64,000 bases of DNA, taken from an uncultured Granulicatella sp. (GTDB lineage Bacteria > Bacillota > Bacilli > Lactobacillales > Aerococcaceae). A program made the position numbers and the translations under genes. Each line of letters starts with the position of its first letter. The stretch's first letter is position 1. The notes under the pieces are model-generated. The model saw nothing but the letters and a program-made list of their open reading frames with translations. It searched no databases and had not been told where the DNA came from. Below are positions 1-8,780 of this stretch, piece after piece. The DNA lies in NCBI GenBank assembly GCA_934193545.1, contig CAKPVL010000001.1, positions 62,001 to 126,000 on the forward strand, written 5' to 3'.

Positions 1-479
1 ATGGCGCTGGAGCTGTTCTTTTACAAAAAGATGAAGAGCCATTTTTATTGGCGGAAACATTACAAAATGATGGACAGAAATCTGAGGCGTTAGTCGCTGG
101 AAAAAGAATGACAAATCAAACACTTTCAACCATGACAATGGATGGTCGAGGCGTTTATGAATTAGTCAGCAAAACTGTTCCAGTCAATATTCAAGAGACT
201 TTACAAAAGGCTGGATATACTGCCGACGATATTGATTTGTACTTGTTACATCAAGCAAATCGTCGTTTAGTCGAACAAGTGGCTAAAAAATTAAAACAAC
301 CGATCGAAAAATTCCCAATGAATATCGATCACGTTGGAAACACTTCGGCTGGAAGTATTCCGATTTTACTGAATGAACTCGTAGAAAACGGGACATTGAA
401 AATTGGAGAAAATACAAAATTACTTTTATCAGGTTTTGGCGGAGGCCTTGCCTGGGGAAGTATCACAATTACATTATAA
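1..479 (+). CDS. fabH: Beta-ketoacyl-ACP synthase III, 3' part (cut by window edge)
   Basis: The reading frame is open from base 3 to the stop at 477-479, so the gene starts left of the window. The visible part is the C-terminal half of a thiolase-fold condensing enzyme, which starts fatty-acid synthesis by joining acetyl-CoA to malonyl-ACP. The catalytic His lies in the LLHQANRR motif (codon at about 249) and the catalytic Asn in GNTSAGSIP (about 339). The active-site Cys would be upstream and cannot be seen. The end [13 protein letters not shown] is typical of FabH. It is first in an operon with acpP, 25 bases downstream. The family call is firm; the true start is unknown. Confidence 0.95.
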   Translation, partial: GAGAVLLQKDEEPFLLAETLQNDGQKSEALVAGKRMTNQTLSTMTMDGRGVYELVSKTVPVNIQETLQKAGYTADDIDLYLLHQANRRLVEQVAKKLKQPIEKFPMNIDHVGNTSAGSIPILLNELVENGTLKIGENTKLLLSGFGGGLAWGSITITL

Positions 480-504
480 ATTTAAAATATTGGAGGAAAA
501 CACA

Positions 505-735
505 ATGACATTTGAAAAAATTCAAGCAATTATCGTAGATCAATTAGGTAAAGAGGAAGAAGAAGTACAATTAACAACTCGTCTTAAAGACGAATTAGAT
601 GCAGATAGCTTAGATTTATTCCAAATCATCAACGATATCGAAGATGAATTCGATGTGAAAATCGATACTGAAGAAGGACTTGAAACAGTTCAAGATTTAG
701 TAAACTACGTTGATGCTCAATTAGCTGAAAAATAA
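505..735 (+). CDS. acpP: Acyl carrier protein
   Basis: A 76-residue acidic protein that carries growing acyl chains on a 4'-phosphopantetheine arm. The modification serine is Ser35 in the DADSLD motif, the usual place for the family. The start at 505 is preceded by a good ribosome-binding site (GGAGG at 493-497). An in-frame extension reaches back to 403, but it overlaps the end of fabH in another frame and adds a non-ACP sequence, so I reject it. The gene lies between fabH and fabK, as in streptococcal fatty-acid clusters. Confidence 0.96.
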   Translation: MTFEKIQAIIVDQLGKEEEEVQLTTRLKDELDADSLDLFQIINDIEDEFDVKIDTEEGLETVQDLVNYVDAQLAEK

Positions 736-757
736 TTTAAAAAAAGGATGGTAACAC

Positions 758-1711
758 ATGAAATCAAAAATCTGCGACATGATTGGAATTGAATATCCGA
801 TTATCCAAGGAGGGATGGCATGGGTTGCAAATCCTGCGCTTGCAAGTGCAGTGTCCAATGCTGGCGGTTTAGGAATCGTTGCATGTGGACACGCTCCTGG
901 CGATGTCGTTAAAGGATTCATCGAAGAGATGAAACGTTTAACAGACAAACCATATGGTGTAAATATTATGCTATTAAGTCCATTTGTTGATGAAGTTGTG
1001 GATGTCGTTTGTCAGGCTGGCGTGAAAGTGGTTTGTACCGGTGCTGGTAACCCTGGCAAATACATGGCGAAATTTAAAGAAGCAGGAATTACAGTAATTC
1101 CAGTAGTAGCTTCAGTTGCTCTAGCGAAAAGAATGGAAAAAGAAGGCGCAGATGCTGTTGTTGTAGAAGGAATGGAAGCAGGCGGACATATTGGTAAGTC
1201 TACTACCATGGCTCTTTTACCACAAGTAGTTGACGCGGTAAACATTCCAGTAATCGCTGCTGGAGGAATTGGTGACGGACGCGGAATGGCAGCAGCTTTA
1301 ATGCTTGGTGCTGATGCAGTTCAACTGGGAACTCGTTTCCTTGTTGCGACTGAATGTACTGCGCACGATAACTTCAAAGCTTCTGTATTAAAAGCTAAAG
1401 ATATCGATACTGTTATTACAGGACAAATTACAGGACATCCTGTACGTGTGTTACGTAATAAATTAACAAAAATCTACTTACAAGCTGAAAAAGAAGAAAC
1501 TGGTAAAGAAAATCCAGACTTCGAACGCTTAGAAGATATTGGACGTGGAGCTCTACGTAGAATCGTAGTTGAAGGGGATACTCAAATGGGATCAATGATG
1601 GCTGGTCAAATTGCTGGTTTAATTTCAAAAGAACAAAGCTGTTCTGAAATTATCCAAGAATTGATGGCAGAATCTCATGAAGTCATCCAAAAACAACTTG
1701 CACGTTTTTAA
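758..1711 (+). CDS. fabK: Enoyl-ACP reductase II (FMN-dependent)
   Basis: A 317-residue TIM-barrel flavoprotein of the nitronate monooxygenase/FabK family. It reduces the enoyl-ACP double bond in the last step of each elongation cycle. Visible family motifs are the N-terminal IQGGMAWVANP segment, the GGLG turn, GMEAGGHIG and the phosphate-binding AAGGIGDGRGMAAAL stretch. FabK replaces FabI in streptococci and relatives, and its neighbours here (acpP before, fabD after) match that arrangement. A nitronate monooxygenase role is the alternative for this fold, but the operon context argues strongly for FabK. It is followed by a hairpin with a T-run at 1727-1770. Confidence 0.94.
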   Translation: MKSKICDMIGIEYPIIQGGMAWVANPALASAVSNAGGLGIVACGHAPGDVVKGFIEEMKRLTDKPYGVNIMLLSPFVDEVVDVVCQAGVKVVCTGAGNPGKYMAKFKEAGITVIPVVASVALAKRMEKEGADAVVVEGMEAGGHIGKSTTMALLPQVVDAVNIPVIAAGGIGDGRGMAAALMLGADAVQLGTRFLVATECTAHDNFKASVLKAKDIDTVITGQITGHPVRVLRNKLTKIYLQAEKEETGKENPDFERLEDIGRGALRRIVVEGDTQMGSMMAGQIAGLISKEQSCSEIIQELMAESHEVIQKQLARF

Positions 1712-1726
1712 TTAAATGAAAAAAGG

Positions 1727-1770
1727 AATGGTGAAATATGCTTATTTAGCATACTTCCACCATTTTTTTT
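1727..1770 (+). terminator. Hairpin plus T-run inside the fab operon, after fabK
   Basis: The 5' arm AATGGTG (1727-1733) continues into AAATATGC. It pairs with GCAT...CACCATT (ending 1764) across a 7-nt loop, giving a stem of about 15 bp with one bulge and one mismatch, followed by eight T. This has the form of an intrinsic terminator. I see no clear promoter between it and fabD, so partial termination or attenuation is more likely than a true operon end. Confidence 0.75.
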
Positions 1771-1792
1771 ACAGCGCAATAGGAGGAAACTC

Positions 1793-2746
1793 ATGAAAAT
1801 CGCATTTTTATTTCCAGGTCAGGGGAGTCAAAAAGCACAAATGGGCTTAGAAATTGCTGACAACTTTGAAGTGGCAAAAGCTGTCTTTGAAGAAGCAAGT
1901 AGCGTTCTGCCTTACAGTGTGACTGACATTCTTTTGGAAGAACCTGCCGCACGTATCAATCAAACAGAATATACACAACCGTTGTTATTAACGGTTTCTC
2001 ATGCATTAGCAAGCGTCTTAGAACAAGAAGGTATCACACCTGATGTGACGGCTGGATTGTCTCTAGGTGAATATTCAGCACTTGTTGAAGCAGGAGTCCT
2101 TAACTTCAAGGAAGCTCTAAACTTAGTCGCTAAACGCGGTCAATATATGCAAGAAGCGGTTGTGGAAGGTGAAGGGAAGATGGTAGCCGTACTAGGACTT
2201 GAAGACAATGTCATCGAAGACATTTGCCGTGAAGTCTCTACACCAGAAGCTCTCGTAGTTCCTTCAAACTACAACACACCAGGACAATTAGTGATTGGTG
2301 GACATGCAGAAGCAGTAGACGCAGCGAGCGAAAAATGCTTAGAAGCTGGCGCGAAAAGAGCTGTACCACTTGTGGTATCTGGACCTTTCCATACACCATT
2401 AATGGAAGCAGCGAAAGTTCGTTTTGCTCCTGAGATGGAAGTGGCAGAGTTACACGAAAGTAAATGCCCTGTATTAAGCAATACTCTTGGCACACCACAT
2501 GAAGGCGTTCCTTCAAAAGCCGTTCTCTGTGATCAAATTACAAATGCCGTGAAATGGAAACAAAATGTAGAGTGGATGCTTCAAGATGGCGTAGATGTCT
2601 TTATTGAAGTAGGTCCTGGAAAAACATTGACGCAAATGGTGAAACAAATTGCCAAAGCAAAAGGTGCCTCTGTTCAATTATTCCAAACAGATAGCCTTAA
2701 AGCAATGACAGAAACCATTGAAAAAGTAAAGGAACTGAAAGGATAA
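1793..2746 (+). CDS. fabD: Malonyl-CoA:ACP transacylase
   Basis: A 317-residue acyltransferase that moves malonyl groups from CoA to ACP. The N-terminal FPGQGSQ motif, nucleophile Ser90 in GLSLGEYSAL and catalytic His200 in GPFHTPLM are all present. The GLSLGE variant in place of GHSLGE is common in lactic acid bacteria. An AGGAGG ribosome-binding site lies at 1781-1786. The stop is 4 bases before fabG, consistent with coupled expression of the two. Confidence 0.96.
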   Translation: MKIAFLFPGQGSQKAQMGLEIADNFEVAKAVFEEASSVLPYSVTDILLEEPAARINQTEYTQPLLLTVSHALASVLEQEGITPDVTAGLSLGEYSALVEAGVLNFKEALNLVAKRGQYMQEAVVEGEGKMVAVLGLEDNVIEDICREVSTPEALVVPSNYNTPGQLVIGGHAEAVDAASEKCLEAGAKRAVPLVVSGPFHTPLMEAAKVRFAPEMEVAELHESKCPVLSNTLGTPHEGVPSKAVLCDQITNAVKWKQNVEWMLQDGVDVFIEVGPGKTLTQMVKQIAKAKGASVQLFQTDSLKAMTETIEKVKELKG

Positions 2747-2750
2747 CGAA

Positions 2751-3482
2751 ATGAAATTTAAAGATAAAACAGTTGTTGTAACAGGAAGCCGTCGTGGAAT
2801 CGGTCTTGGAATCGCATTAGAATTCGCTAAACTTGGCGCTAATGTTGTTTTAAACGGTACTCGTGAAATTGATGCAGAAACACTTGCACAATTTGATGCT
2901 TATCCTGGTGAAGTAATGACGTTTGTTGGAGACGTTTCGAAATTCGACGTAGCTGAAAACTTTATCAACGAAGTAAAAGAGCGTTTTGGACGCATCGACG
3001 TGTTAGTCAATAACGCTGGAATTACGCGTGATGGTTTATTAATGCGTATGAGTGAATCTGATTTTGACGATGTAATGAATATTAACTTAAAAGGATACTT
3101 CAATATGATTCGTTTTGCGACTCCAGTTTTCGTAAAACAAAAATCAGGAAGCATTATTAACATTACAAGTATCGTTGGGGTTACAGGAAATGCAGGTCAA
3201 GCAAACTATGCCGCAAGTAAAGCCGGAATCATTGGTTTAACAAAATCTGTTGCTAAAGAAATCGGTTCTCGTGGAATTACAGTGAATGCTATTGCTCCTG
3301 GATACATCGATACAGATATGACACAAGCATTACCTGAAAAGATTCGTAATGAATGGGAAAAACAAATCCCAGTACGTCGTTTCGGTACAGTAGAAGATAT
3401 TGCCGAAGCATGTGTGTTCTTAGCGGAAACAAAATACGTTACAGGACAAGTGTTAAACGTTAACGGCGGATTATACATGTAA
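2751..3482 (+). CDS. fabG: 3-oxoacyl-ACP reductase
   Basis: A 243-residue short-chain dehydrogenase that reduces beta-ketoacyl-ACP with NADPH. The Rossmann motif TGSRRGIG is at residues 11-18, NNAG at 87-90, and the catalytic Ser140, Tyr153 and Lys157 (YAASK) are all intact. The last residues, NVNGGLYM, are typical for FabG. It sits between fabD and fabF in the operon, with 20 bases to the fabF start. Confidence 0.96.
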   Translation: MKFKDKTVVVTGSRRGIGLGIALEFAKLGANVVLNGTREIDAETLAQFDAYPGEVMTFVGDVSKFDVAENFINEVKERFGRIDVLVNNAGITRDGLLMRMSESDFDDVMNINLKGYFNMIRFATPVFVKQKSGSIINITSIVGVTGNAGQANYAASKAGIIGLTKSVAKEIGSRGITVNAIAPGYIDTDMTQALPEKIRNEWEKQIPVRRFGTVEDIAEACVFLAETKYVTGQVLNVNGGLYM

Positions 3483-3502
3483 TCTCTTAAAGGAGGAAAA
3501 CA

Positions 3503-4738
3503 ATGAATCGAGTAGTAATTACAGGAATGGGAGCAATCACTCCTTTAGGAAATGATGTAGCTAGCTTCTGGGAAGGCCTTAAAGAAGGTAAGAACGGAAT
3601 TGCTCCAATTACCAAATTTGATAAAAAAGATTTAGATGTTCATGTAGCGGCTGAAGTAAAAGACTTCGATGCTACAAAATACATGGATCGTAAAGAAGCA
3701 AAACGTATGGACTTATTCTGTCAATACGGACTTGCTGCAGCAATCCAAGCCGTTGAAGATAGCGGCATTACTCCAGAAAATACAGACTACGACCGCTTTG
3801 GTGTCATGGTTGGTTCTGGTATCGGTGGGTTAACAGTAATGGAAAGCCAAATCATCAAAATGCATGATAAAGGCCCAACTCGTGTAGCTCCATTATTCGT
3901 TCCTATGGCAATTGGAAACATGGTTGCAGGAAACATCTCCATGAAAATCGGAGCACGCGGCGTATGTACATCTTTAGTAACAGCCTGTGCAACAGGAACA
4001 CATGCCATCGGTGAAGCGTTCCGTAACATTAAACATGGTTACTCAGATGTGATTTTAGCCGGTGGTGCTGAAGGTTCAATTTGTGAAATCGGAATTGCAG
4101 GATTTGCTGCTTTAACAGCATTATCAAGCAGTGACAATCCAGATGCAGCTTCATTACCATTTGATAAAAAACGTGGCGGATTCGTAATGGGTGAAGGAGC
4201 AGGGGTTCTTGTTCTTGAAAGCCTAGAACACGCTCAAAAACGTGGTGCTAAAATTTATGCAGAAGTTGTTGGATACGGTGCTACAGGAGATGCTTATCAT
4301 ATGACAGCTCCAAATCCTGATGGAAGCGGCGCTGGTAAAGCAATCTTACAAGCGATCGAAGAAGCAGGAGTAGAACCAAGTGAAGTGGATTATGTAAATG
4401 CTCACGGAACTGGTACTCCAGCAAACGATTCAGCGGAAACAACTTCAATCCGTTATGCGTTAAAAGAAGCTGCTGATAAGGTTCATGTTTCAAGTACAAA
4501 ATCAATGACAGGACACTTATTAGGTGCTGCTGGTGCCATCGAAGCTATCGCCTGTGTGAAAGCAGTTGAGGAAGACTTCGTGCCACCAACGATTAATGTA
4601 ACAGAGCAAGACGAAGCGTGTGACTTAAACGTAACTCCGAACGTTGGAGTTTCTACAAAAGTAGACGTAGCAATTAGTAATTCGTTAGGTTTCGGCGGAC
4701 ATAATGCCGTAATCTGCGTGAAGAAATGGAAGGATTAA
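3503..4738 (+). CDS. fabF: Beta-ketoacyl-ACP synthase II
   Basis: A 411-residue condensing enzyme that extends acyl-ACP with malonyl-ACP. The Cys-His-His set is visible: Cys162 in TACATGTH, His in NAHGTGTP near residue 302 and His in HLLGAAG near 338. Length and the end NSLGFGGHNA are normal for FabF. AGGAGG at 3491-3496 sets the start. Three bases separate its stop from accB, so the condensing and carboxylase genes are probably translated from one transcript. Confidence 0.97.
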   Translation: MNRVVITGMGAITPLGNDVASFWEGLKEGKNGIAPITKFDKKDLDVHVAAEVKDFDATKYMDRKEAKRMDLFCQYGLAAAIQAVEDSGITPENTDYDRFGVMVGSGIGGLTVMESQIIKMHDKGPTRVAPLFVPMAIGNMVAGNISMKIGARGVCTSLVTACATGTHAIGEAFRNIKHGYSDVILAGGAEGSICEIGIAGFAALTALSSSDNPDAASLPFDKKRGGFVMGEGAGVLVLESLEHAQKRGAKIYAEVVGYGATGDAYHMTAPNPDGSGAGKAILQAIEEAGVEPSEVDYVNAHGTGTPANDSAETTSIRYALKEAADKVHVSSTKSMTGHLLGAAGAIEAIACVKAVEEDFVPPTINVTEQDEACDLNVTPNVGVSTKVDVAISNSLGFGGHNAVICVKKWKD

Positions 4739-4741
4739 TAC

Positions 4742-5209
4742 ATGAATGTAGAAGAAATTAAAGAACTAATGACTTTGTTCAATGATTCAAACATGACTGA
4801 GTTTCATTTATCAAACGAAGAGTTCGAAGTGCAATTTAGTAAACGCGAGGAATATCCTCAAGTCGTTTCTAATGCCGTTGCACCTGTTGCAAACGTGGCA
4901 AGTCCAGTAGTAGAAGCTGCTCCAGTGGCCGCTCCTTCTGCTGAAGCTCAAGAAGCTCCACAAGTCGCAGCAGATGCAAAATACATTACAAGCCCAATCG
5001 TTGGGGTGGTTTACTTACAATCTTCACCAGATGCAGATCCATTTGTACAAGTGGGTAAACAAATCACTTCAAACGACACTGTATGTATTGTCGAAGCAAT
5101 GAAAATCATGAACGAAATTAAGAGCGACTTCAATGGTGAAGTTGTAGAAGTCCTAGTAGAAAACGGCCAAATGGTTGATTTCGGACAAAAACTATTTGCG
5201 ATTCGCTAA
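4742..5209 (+). CDS. accB: Biotin carboxyl carrier protein of acetyl-CoA carboxylase
   Basis: A 155-residue carrier that holds biotin for acetyl-CoA carboxylase. The C-terminal biotinyl domain has the acceptor Lys121 in EAMKIMNEI. The middle (about residues 45-78) is an Ala/Pro/Val-rich flexible linker, typical for BCCP. The N-terminal 40 residues are the short helical region that interacts with the other subunits. The gene is within the fab operon, with accC, accD and accA downstream. Confidence 0.96.
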   Translation: MNVEEIKELMTLFNDSNMTEFHLSNEEFEVQFSKREEYPQVVSNAVAPVANVASPVVEAAPVAAPSAEAQEAPQVAADAKYITSPIVGVVYLQSSPDADPFVQVGKQITSNDTVCIVEAMKIMNEIKSDFNGEVVEVLVENGQMVDFGQKLFAIR

Positions 5210-5233
5210 ACCCAATTTTAGGAGGAAATTAAG

Positions 5234-5665
5234 ATGAACATTATGACTGTAACTGACGTAGCTGAGTTAATCCCTAACCGTTACCCAATTTTATTTATTG
5301 ACCGTGTAGATGAATTAGTACCAGGTGAACACGTTGTGGCACGTAAAAACGTGACATTTAACGAAAGCTTCTTCCAAGGACATTTCCCTGGTGAACCTGT
5401 AATGCCTGGTGTGTTAATCGTTGAAGCATTAGCACAAGCTGGTTCAATCCCATTATTAAAACTTGATTCATTCAAAGGAAAAACAGCTTACTTAGGTGGA
5501 TTAAACAATGTTAAATTCCGTCAAAAAGTAACTCCAGGAGATGTGTTAACACTTCAAGTGGATATCGTGAAATTAAAAGAATATGCAGGAATCGGTAAAG
5601 GCGTTGCTTATGTCGATGGTAAGAAAGTCGCAGAAGCTGAATTAACCTTTATTATTGGACGTTAA
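5234..5665 (+). CDS. fabZ: 3-hydroxyacyl-ACP dehydratase
   Basis: A 143-residue hot-dog-fold dehydratase. Catalytic His50 (FFQGHFPGEPVMPG) and Glu64 (IVEALAQ) are present. The annotated ATG at 5234 follows AGGAGG (5221-5226) by 7 bases; a second ATG lies at codon 4. The stop is followed after 4 bases by accC, so translation is probably coupled. In FabK-type organisms the trans-to-cis isomerase FabM supplies unsaturated chains. No fabM is in this window, and in relatives it lies upstream of fabH. Confidence 0.95.
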   Translation: MNIMTVTDVAELIPNRYPILFIDRVDELVPGEHVVARKNVTFNESFFQGHFPGEPVMPGVLIVEALAQAGSIPLLKLDSFKGKTAYLGGLNNVKFRQKVTPGDVLTLQVDIVKLKEYAGIGKGVAYVDGKKVAEAELTFIIGR

Positions 5666-5669
5666 GCCT

Positions 5670-7040
5670 ATGTTTAATAGAGTACTAATCGCAAACCGTG
5701 GAGAGATTGCTTGCCGTATTATTCGTGCTTGTCGTGAGTTAGGAATTGAATCGGTAGCAGTCTATTCCCAAGCGGATAAAGATGCTCTTCATGTACAATT
5801 AGCCGACCATGCCGTATGTATCGGACCAGCTGCCTCAAAAGATTCTTACTTAAAGGTTGAAAATATTTTGAGCGCTGCCGTTACAACAGGGGCACAAGCG
5901 ATTCACCCAGGATTTGGATTCTTATCTGAAAATGCTAAGTTTGCCAAAATGTGTGCGGAATGCAATATCACTTTCATTGGGCCTTCAAGCGAGGTCATCT
6001 CTCAAATGGGGGATAAAGCTGAAGCGCGTAAACAAATGATTGCGGCCAATGTACCAGTAATCCCTGGTAGTGATGATGTGGTTGAAACGGTTGAAGAAGG
6101 AATCGAACTCGCTAAGCGTATCGGCTTCCCGCTTTTAATTAAGGCAGTTGCCGGTGGTGGCGGTAAAGGGATTCGTCGCGTTGAAACTGTTGAAGAATTT
6201 GAACATCAATTTGTGACTGCGCGTCAAGAAGCTTTGCAAGCCTTCGGAAATGCCGATGTGTACATGGAACGTATTATTTATCCAGCCAAACATATTGAAT
6301 TTCAAATTTTAGCCGACCAACACGGAAATGTGGTTCACCTAGGAGAGCGTGACTGTTCGCTTCAACGTAAAAATCAAAAGATTATCGAAGAAGCACCTAG
6401 TCCATCTCTTTCTTCCGGGCTTAGAAGAGAAATGGGAGAGGCTGCTGTACGTGCTGCTAAGGCGGTTGGCTATCAAAATGCAGGAACAATTGAGTTTCTT
6501 GTAGATGAAGAAAAACATTTCTATTTCATGGAAATGAACACACGTATTCAAGTAGAACATCCGATTACGGAAATGATTACGAATGTGGATCTTGTGCAAC
6601 AACAAATTAAGATTGCTGCAGGAGAACCATTACCATTTACACAAGAGGATATTACTTTTAAAGGGCATGCGATTGAATGTCGTTTAAATGCTGAAAATCC
6701 ATTTGAAGGCTTCCGTCCTTCTCCAGGGAAAGTAACGTTTTTACACCAACCTGTTGGTGGCATGGGCGTTCGTATTGAATCCGCATTGTATACAGGGTAT
6801 CAAATCCCACCATTCTACGATTCAATGTTAACGAAACTAATTGCGCACGGTAAAACACGTGAAGAAGCGATTCTTCGCATGAAACGTATGCTTTTTGAAC
6901 TCGTGGTAGAAGGTGTCGATACCAACCAAGAATTCGTTGAAGATTTATTAGATTCACCAGCATTTAGACGTGGGGACTATACAACTGCGTATGTTGAAAC
7001 TGAATTTTTGAAACACTGGAATCAACCAAAAGAGAAATAG
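5670..7040 (+). CDS. accC: Biotin carboxylase subunit of acetyl-CoA carboxylase
   Basis: A 456-residue ATP-grasp enzyme that carboxylates the biotin on AccB. The start MFNRVLIANRGEIACRI is typical of the family. The glycine-rich ATP loop GGGGKGIR lies near residue 164, and EMNTRIQVEHP, which holds the catalytic Glu and Arg, near 290. An earlier in-frame TTG at 5655 overlaps fabZ and would add five residues. The ATG at 5670 matches the family start, and I choose it. Confidence 0.96.
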   Translation: MFNRVLIANRGEIACRIIRACRELGIESVAVYSQADKDALHVQLADHAVCIGPAASKDSYLKVENILSAAVTTGAQAIHPGFGFLSENAKFAKMCAECNITFIGPSSEVISQMGDKAEARKQMIAANVPVIPGSDDVVETVEEGIELAKRIGFPLLIKAVAGGGGKGIRRVETVEEFEHQFVTARQEALQAFGNADVYMERIIYPAKHIEFQILADQHGNVVHLGERDCSLQRKNQKIIEEAPSPSLSSGLRREMGEAAVRAAKAVGYQNAGTIEFLVDEEKHFYFMEMNTRIQVEHPITEMITNVDLVQQQIKIAAGEPLPFTQEDITFKGHAIECRLNAENPFEGFRPSPGKVTFLHQPVGGMGVRIESALYTGYQIPPFYDSMLTKLIAHGKTREEAILRMKRMLFELVVEGVDTNQEFVEDLLDSPAFRRGDYTTAYVETEFLKHWNQPKEK

Positions 7041-7065
7041 AATGATTTAGTAAAGGAGTGATTAG

Positions 7066-7926
7066 ATGGGTCTGTTTAGAAAACGGTCGTATATCACTAT
7101 TAATCGTACCAAAGTAGACTTATCTGAACAGTCTGAGTTACCTACAGTTCCGGATGGGAAATGGGTGAAATGTCCTTCTTGTGACAAGATTGTCTACAAA
7201 GAGGATTTAGGATCCTTAAAAGTTTGTCCGCACTGTGATGCTCATTTTAGAATTAATGCGGCTGAACGATTAGCCATTACGGTAGATACTTTCCAAGAAC
7301 TTTTTGAGGATGAAAAACCAAAAGTGGATGTAGCCTTTCCTGGGTACGAAGCGAAATTGGAGAAAGCCTCAAAAGTAGCCAAAGAAAATGAAGCTGTAAC
7401 AGTCGGTGTGGCAACGATTGGGGAAGAATCCTTTATTTGCTGCGTCATGAACTCATTCTTCATGATGGGTTCAATGGGACAAGTCGTTGGTGAGAAAATC
7501 ACGAAGGCTTTCCAAGAGGGAATCAAACGCCAATTGCCAGTTGTGATTTTTACCGCTTCAGGTGGTGCTAGAATGCAAGAAGGAATCTTTTCTCTGATGC
7601 AAATGGCGAAAATCTCAGGAGCTGTGGAAGAACACCATCAAGCTGGATTATTCTATTTAACAGTATTGACGGATCCAACTACAGGAGGCGTCACTGCAAG
7701 CTTTGCGATGCAAGGCGACATTATTTTAGCAGAACCAAAAGCAATCGTTGGATTTGCTGGAAAACGAGTTGTGGAACAAACAATGAACCAAAAACTTCCA
7801 GATGATTTCCAACAAGCAGAAACTGTTCTGGAACAAGGATTTATCGATGCGGTTGTTCACCGTAAAGAAATGAAGAAGATGATTCATCGTCTACTTGTCC
7901 TTCATGGAAAGGGGTCGAATGCATGA
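7066..7926 (+). CDS. accD: Acetyl-CoA carboxylase carboxyltransferase beta subunit
   Basis: A 286-residue crotonase-fold subunit that, with AccA, transfers CO2 from carboxybiotin to acetyl-CoA. A four-cysteine zinc ribbon is intact at Cys36, Cys39, Cys54 and Cys57. Further on are [12 protein letters not shown] and [13 protein letters not shown], the oxyanion-hole and CoA-binding regions. The gene overlaps accA by 4 bases (ATGA), as expected for two subunits made in equal amounts. Confidence 0.96.
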   Translation: MGLFRKRSYITINRTKVDLSEQSELPTVPDGKWVKCPSCDKIVYKEDLGSLKVCPHCDAHFRINAAERLAITVDTFQELFEDEKPKVDVAFPGYEAKLEKASKVAKENEAVTVGVATIGEESFICCVMNSFFMMGSMGQVVGEKITKAFQEGIKRQLPVVIFTASGGARMQEGIFSLMQMAKISGAVEEHHQAGLFYLTVLTDPTTGGVTASFAMQGDIILAEPKAIVGFAGKRVVEQTMNQKLPDDFQQAETVLEQGFIDAVVHRKEMKKMIHRLLVLHGKGSNA

Positions 7927-8690
7927 AACCAATGAAAATTGTTGCGTTGGCACGTGATGTGAAACGTCCAACCACAAAAGAATGGATTAACGCCGTATTT
8001 GACGACTTTATTGAATTACACGGTGACCGTTACTACGCCGATGATAAAGCCCTTGTAGGTGGAATTGCGACATTAAACGGCAAGCCTGTTACGGTGATTG
8101 GAATGGAGAAGGGGCATACGCTTCAAGAAAATCTGAAGACAAACTTCGGACAAGTCCATCCAGAAGGATATCGTAAGAGTGCACGTTTGATGAAACAAGC
8201 TGAGAAGTTTAATCGTCCTGTTGTGACGTTTATTAACACAGCTGGTGCTTTCTGCGGGGCAACTGCAGAAGAACGTGGAATTGGTGAAGCTATTGCGGAT
8301 AATCTTCGTATTATGAGCCACTTGAAAGTTCCGATTATTGCCATCCTTTGTGGTGAAGGCGGAAGTGGTGGAGCATTAGCGCTTGCTGTTGCCAATGAAG
8401 TCTGGATGATGGAATATGCGATGTATTCGATTCTTTCTCCAGAAGGATTTGCTTCTATCTTGTGGAAAGATGGTTCTAAGGCTAGTCAAGCCGCTGAACT
8501 TATGAAATTTACAAGTAAGGATTTGTTGGCGCAAAAGATTGTAGACCGCATTATTCCAGAAAAGAAAAAGACAAATGAAGAGATTGCTTTAGATATGAGA
8601 GAACAATTAGAAGTTCAATTGAATGAGTGGTCACAGAAATCGAAAGAAGAAATTGTAAGCCAACGTTTAGAGCGATTTAACCAATATTAG
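7923..8690 (+). CDS. accA: Acetyl-CoA carboxylase carboxyltransferase alpha subunit
   Basis: A 255-residue partner of AccD, shorter than the roughly 320 residues of the E. coli protein, as usual in streptococci and relatives. The motifs [14 protein letters not shown] (NTAGA region) and [11 protein letters not shown] form the carboxybiotin-side pocket. It is the last gene of the fatty-acid operon and is followed within 25 bases by a clear terminator. Confidence 0.95.
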   Translation: MKPMKIVALARDVKRPTTKEWINAVFDDFIELHGDRYYADDKALVGGIATLNGKPVTVIGMEKGHTLQENLKTNFGQVHPEGYRKSARLMKQAEKFNRPVVTFINTAGAFCGATAEERGIGEAIADNLRIMSHLKVPIIAILCGEGGSGGALALAVANEVWMMEYAMYSILSPEGFASILWKDGSKASQAAELMKFTSKDLLAQKIVDRIIPEKKKTNEEIALDMREQLEVQLNEWSQKSKEEIVSQRLERFNQY

Positions 8691-8710
8691 AATTTGATGA
8701 AAATCCCAAG

Positions 8711-8740
8711 GAGCCTGACTTTTTTGTTAGGCTCTTTTTT
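8711..8740 (+). terminator. Terminator of the fab/acc operon
   Basis: GAGCCTGAC pairs with GTTAGGCTC (9 bp, one G-U) around a T-rich loop, followed by six T. It lies between accA and pepP. Confidence 0.88.
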
Positions 8741-8748
8741 GTTATACT
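8739..8748 (+). promoter_or_regulatory. Extended -10 promoter of pepP
   Basis: TGT followed by TATACT (8743-8748) forms an extended -10 element directly after the terminator T-run. No good -35 hexamer is seen 17 bases upstream. Confidence 0.55.
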
Positions 8749-8780
8749 AGAGTTACCATTTTCATTGGAGGGAACAATTT

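Noticed and set aside
403-504. Upstream extension of the ACP frame
   Set aside because: Overlaps fabH in another frame and adds a non-ACP N terminus; the ATG at 505 has the ribosome-binding site.
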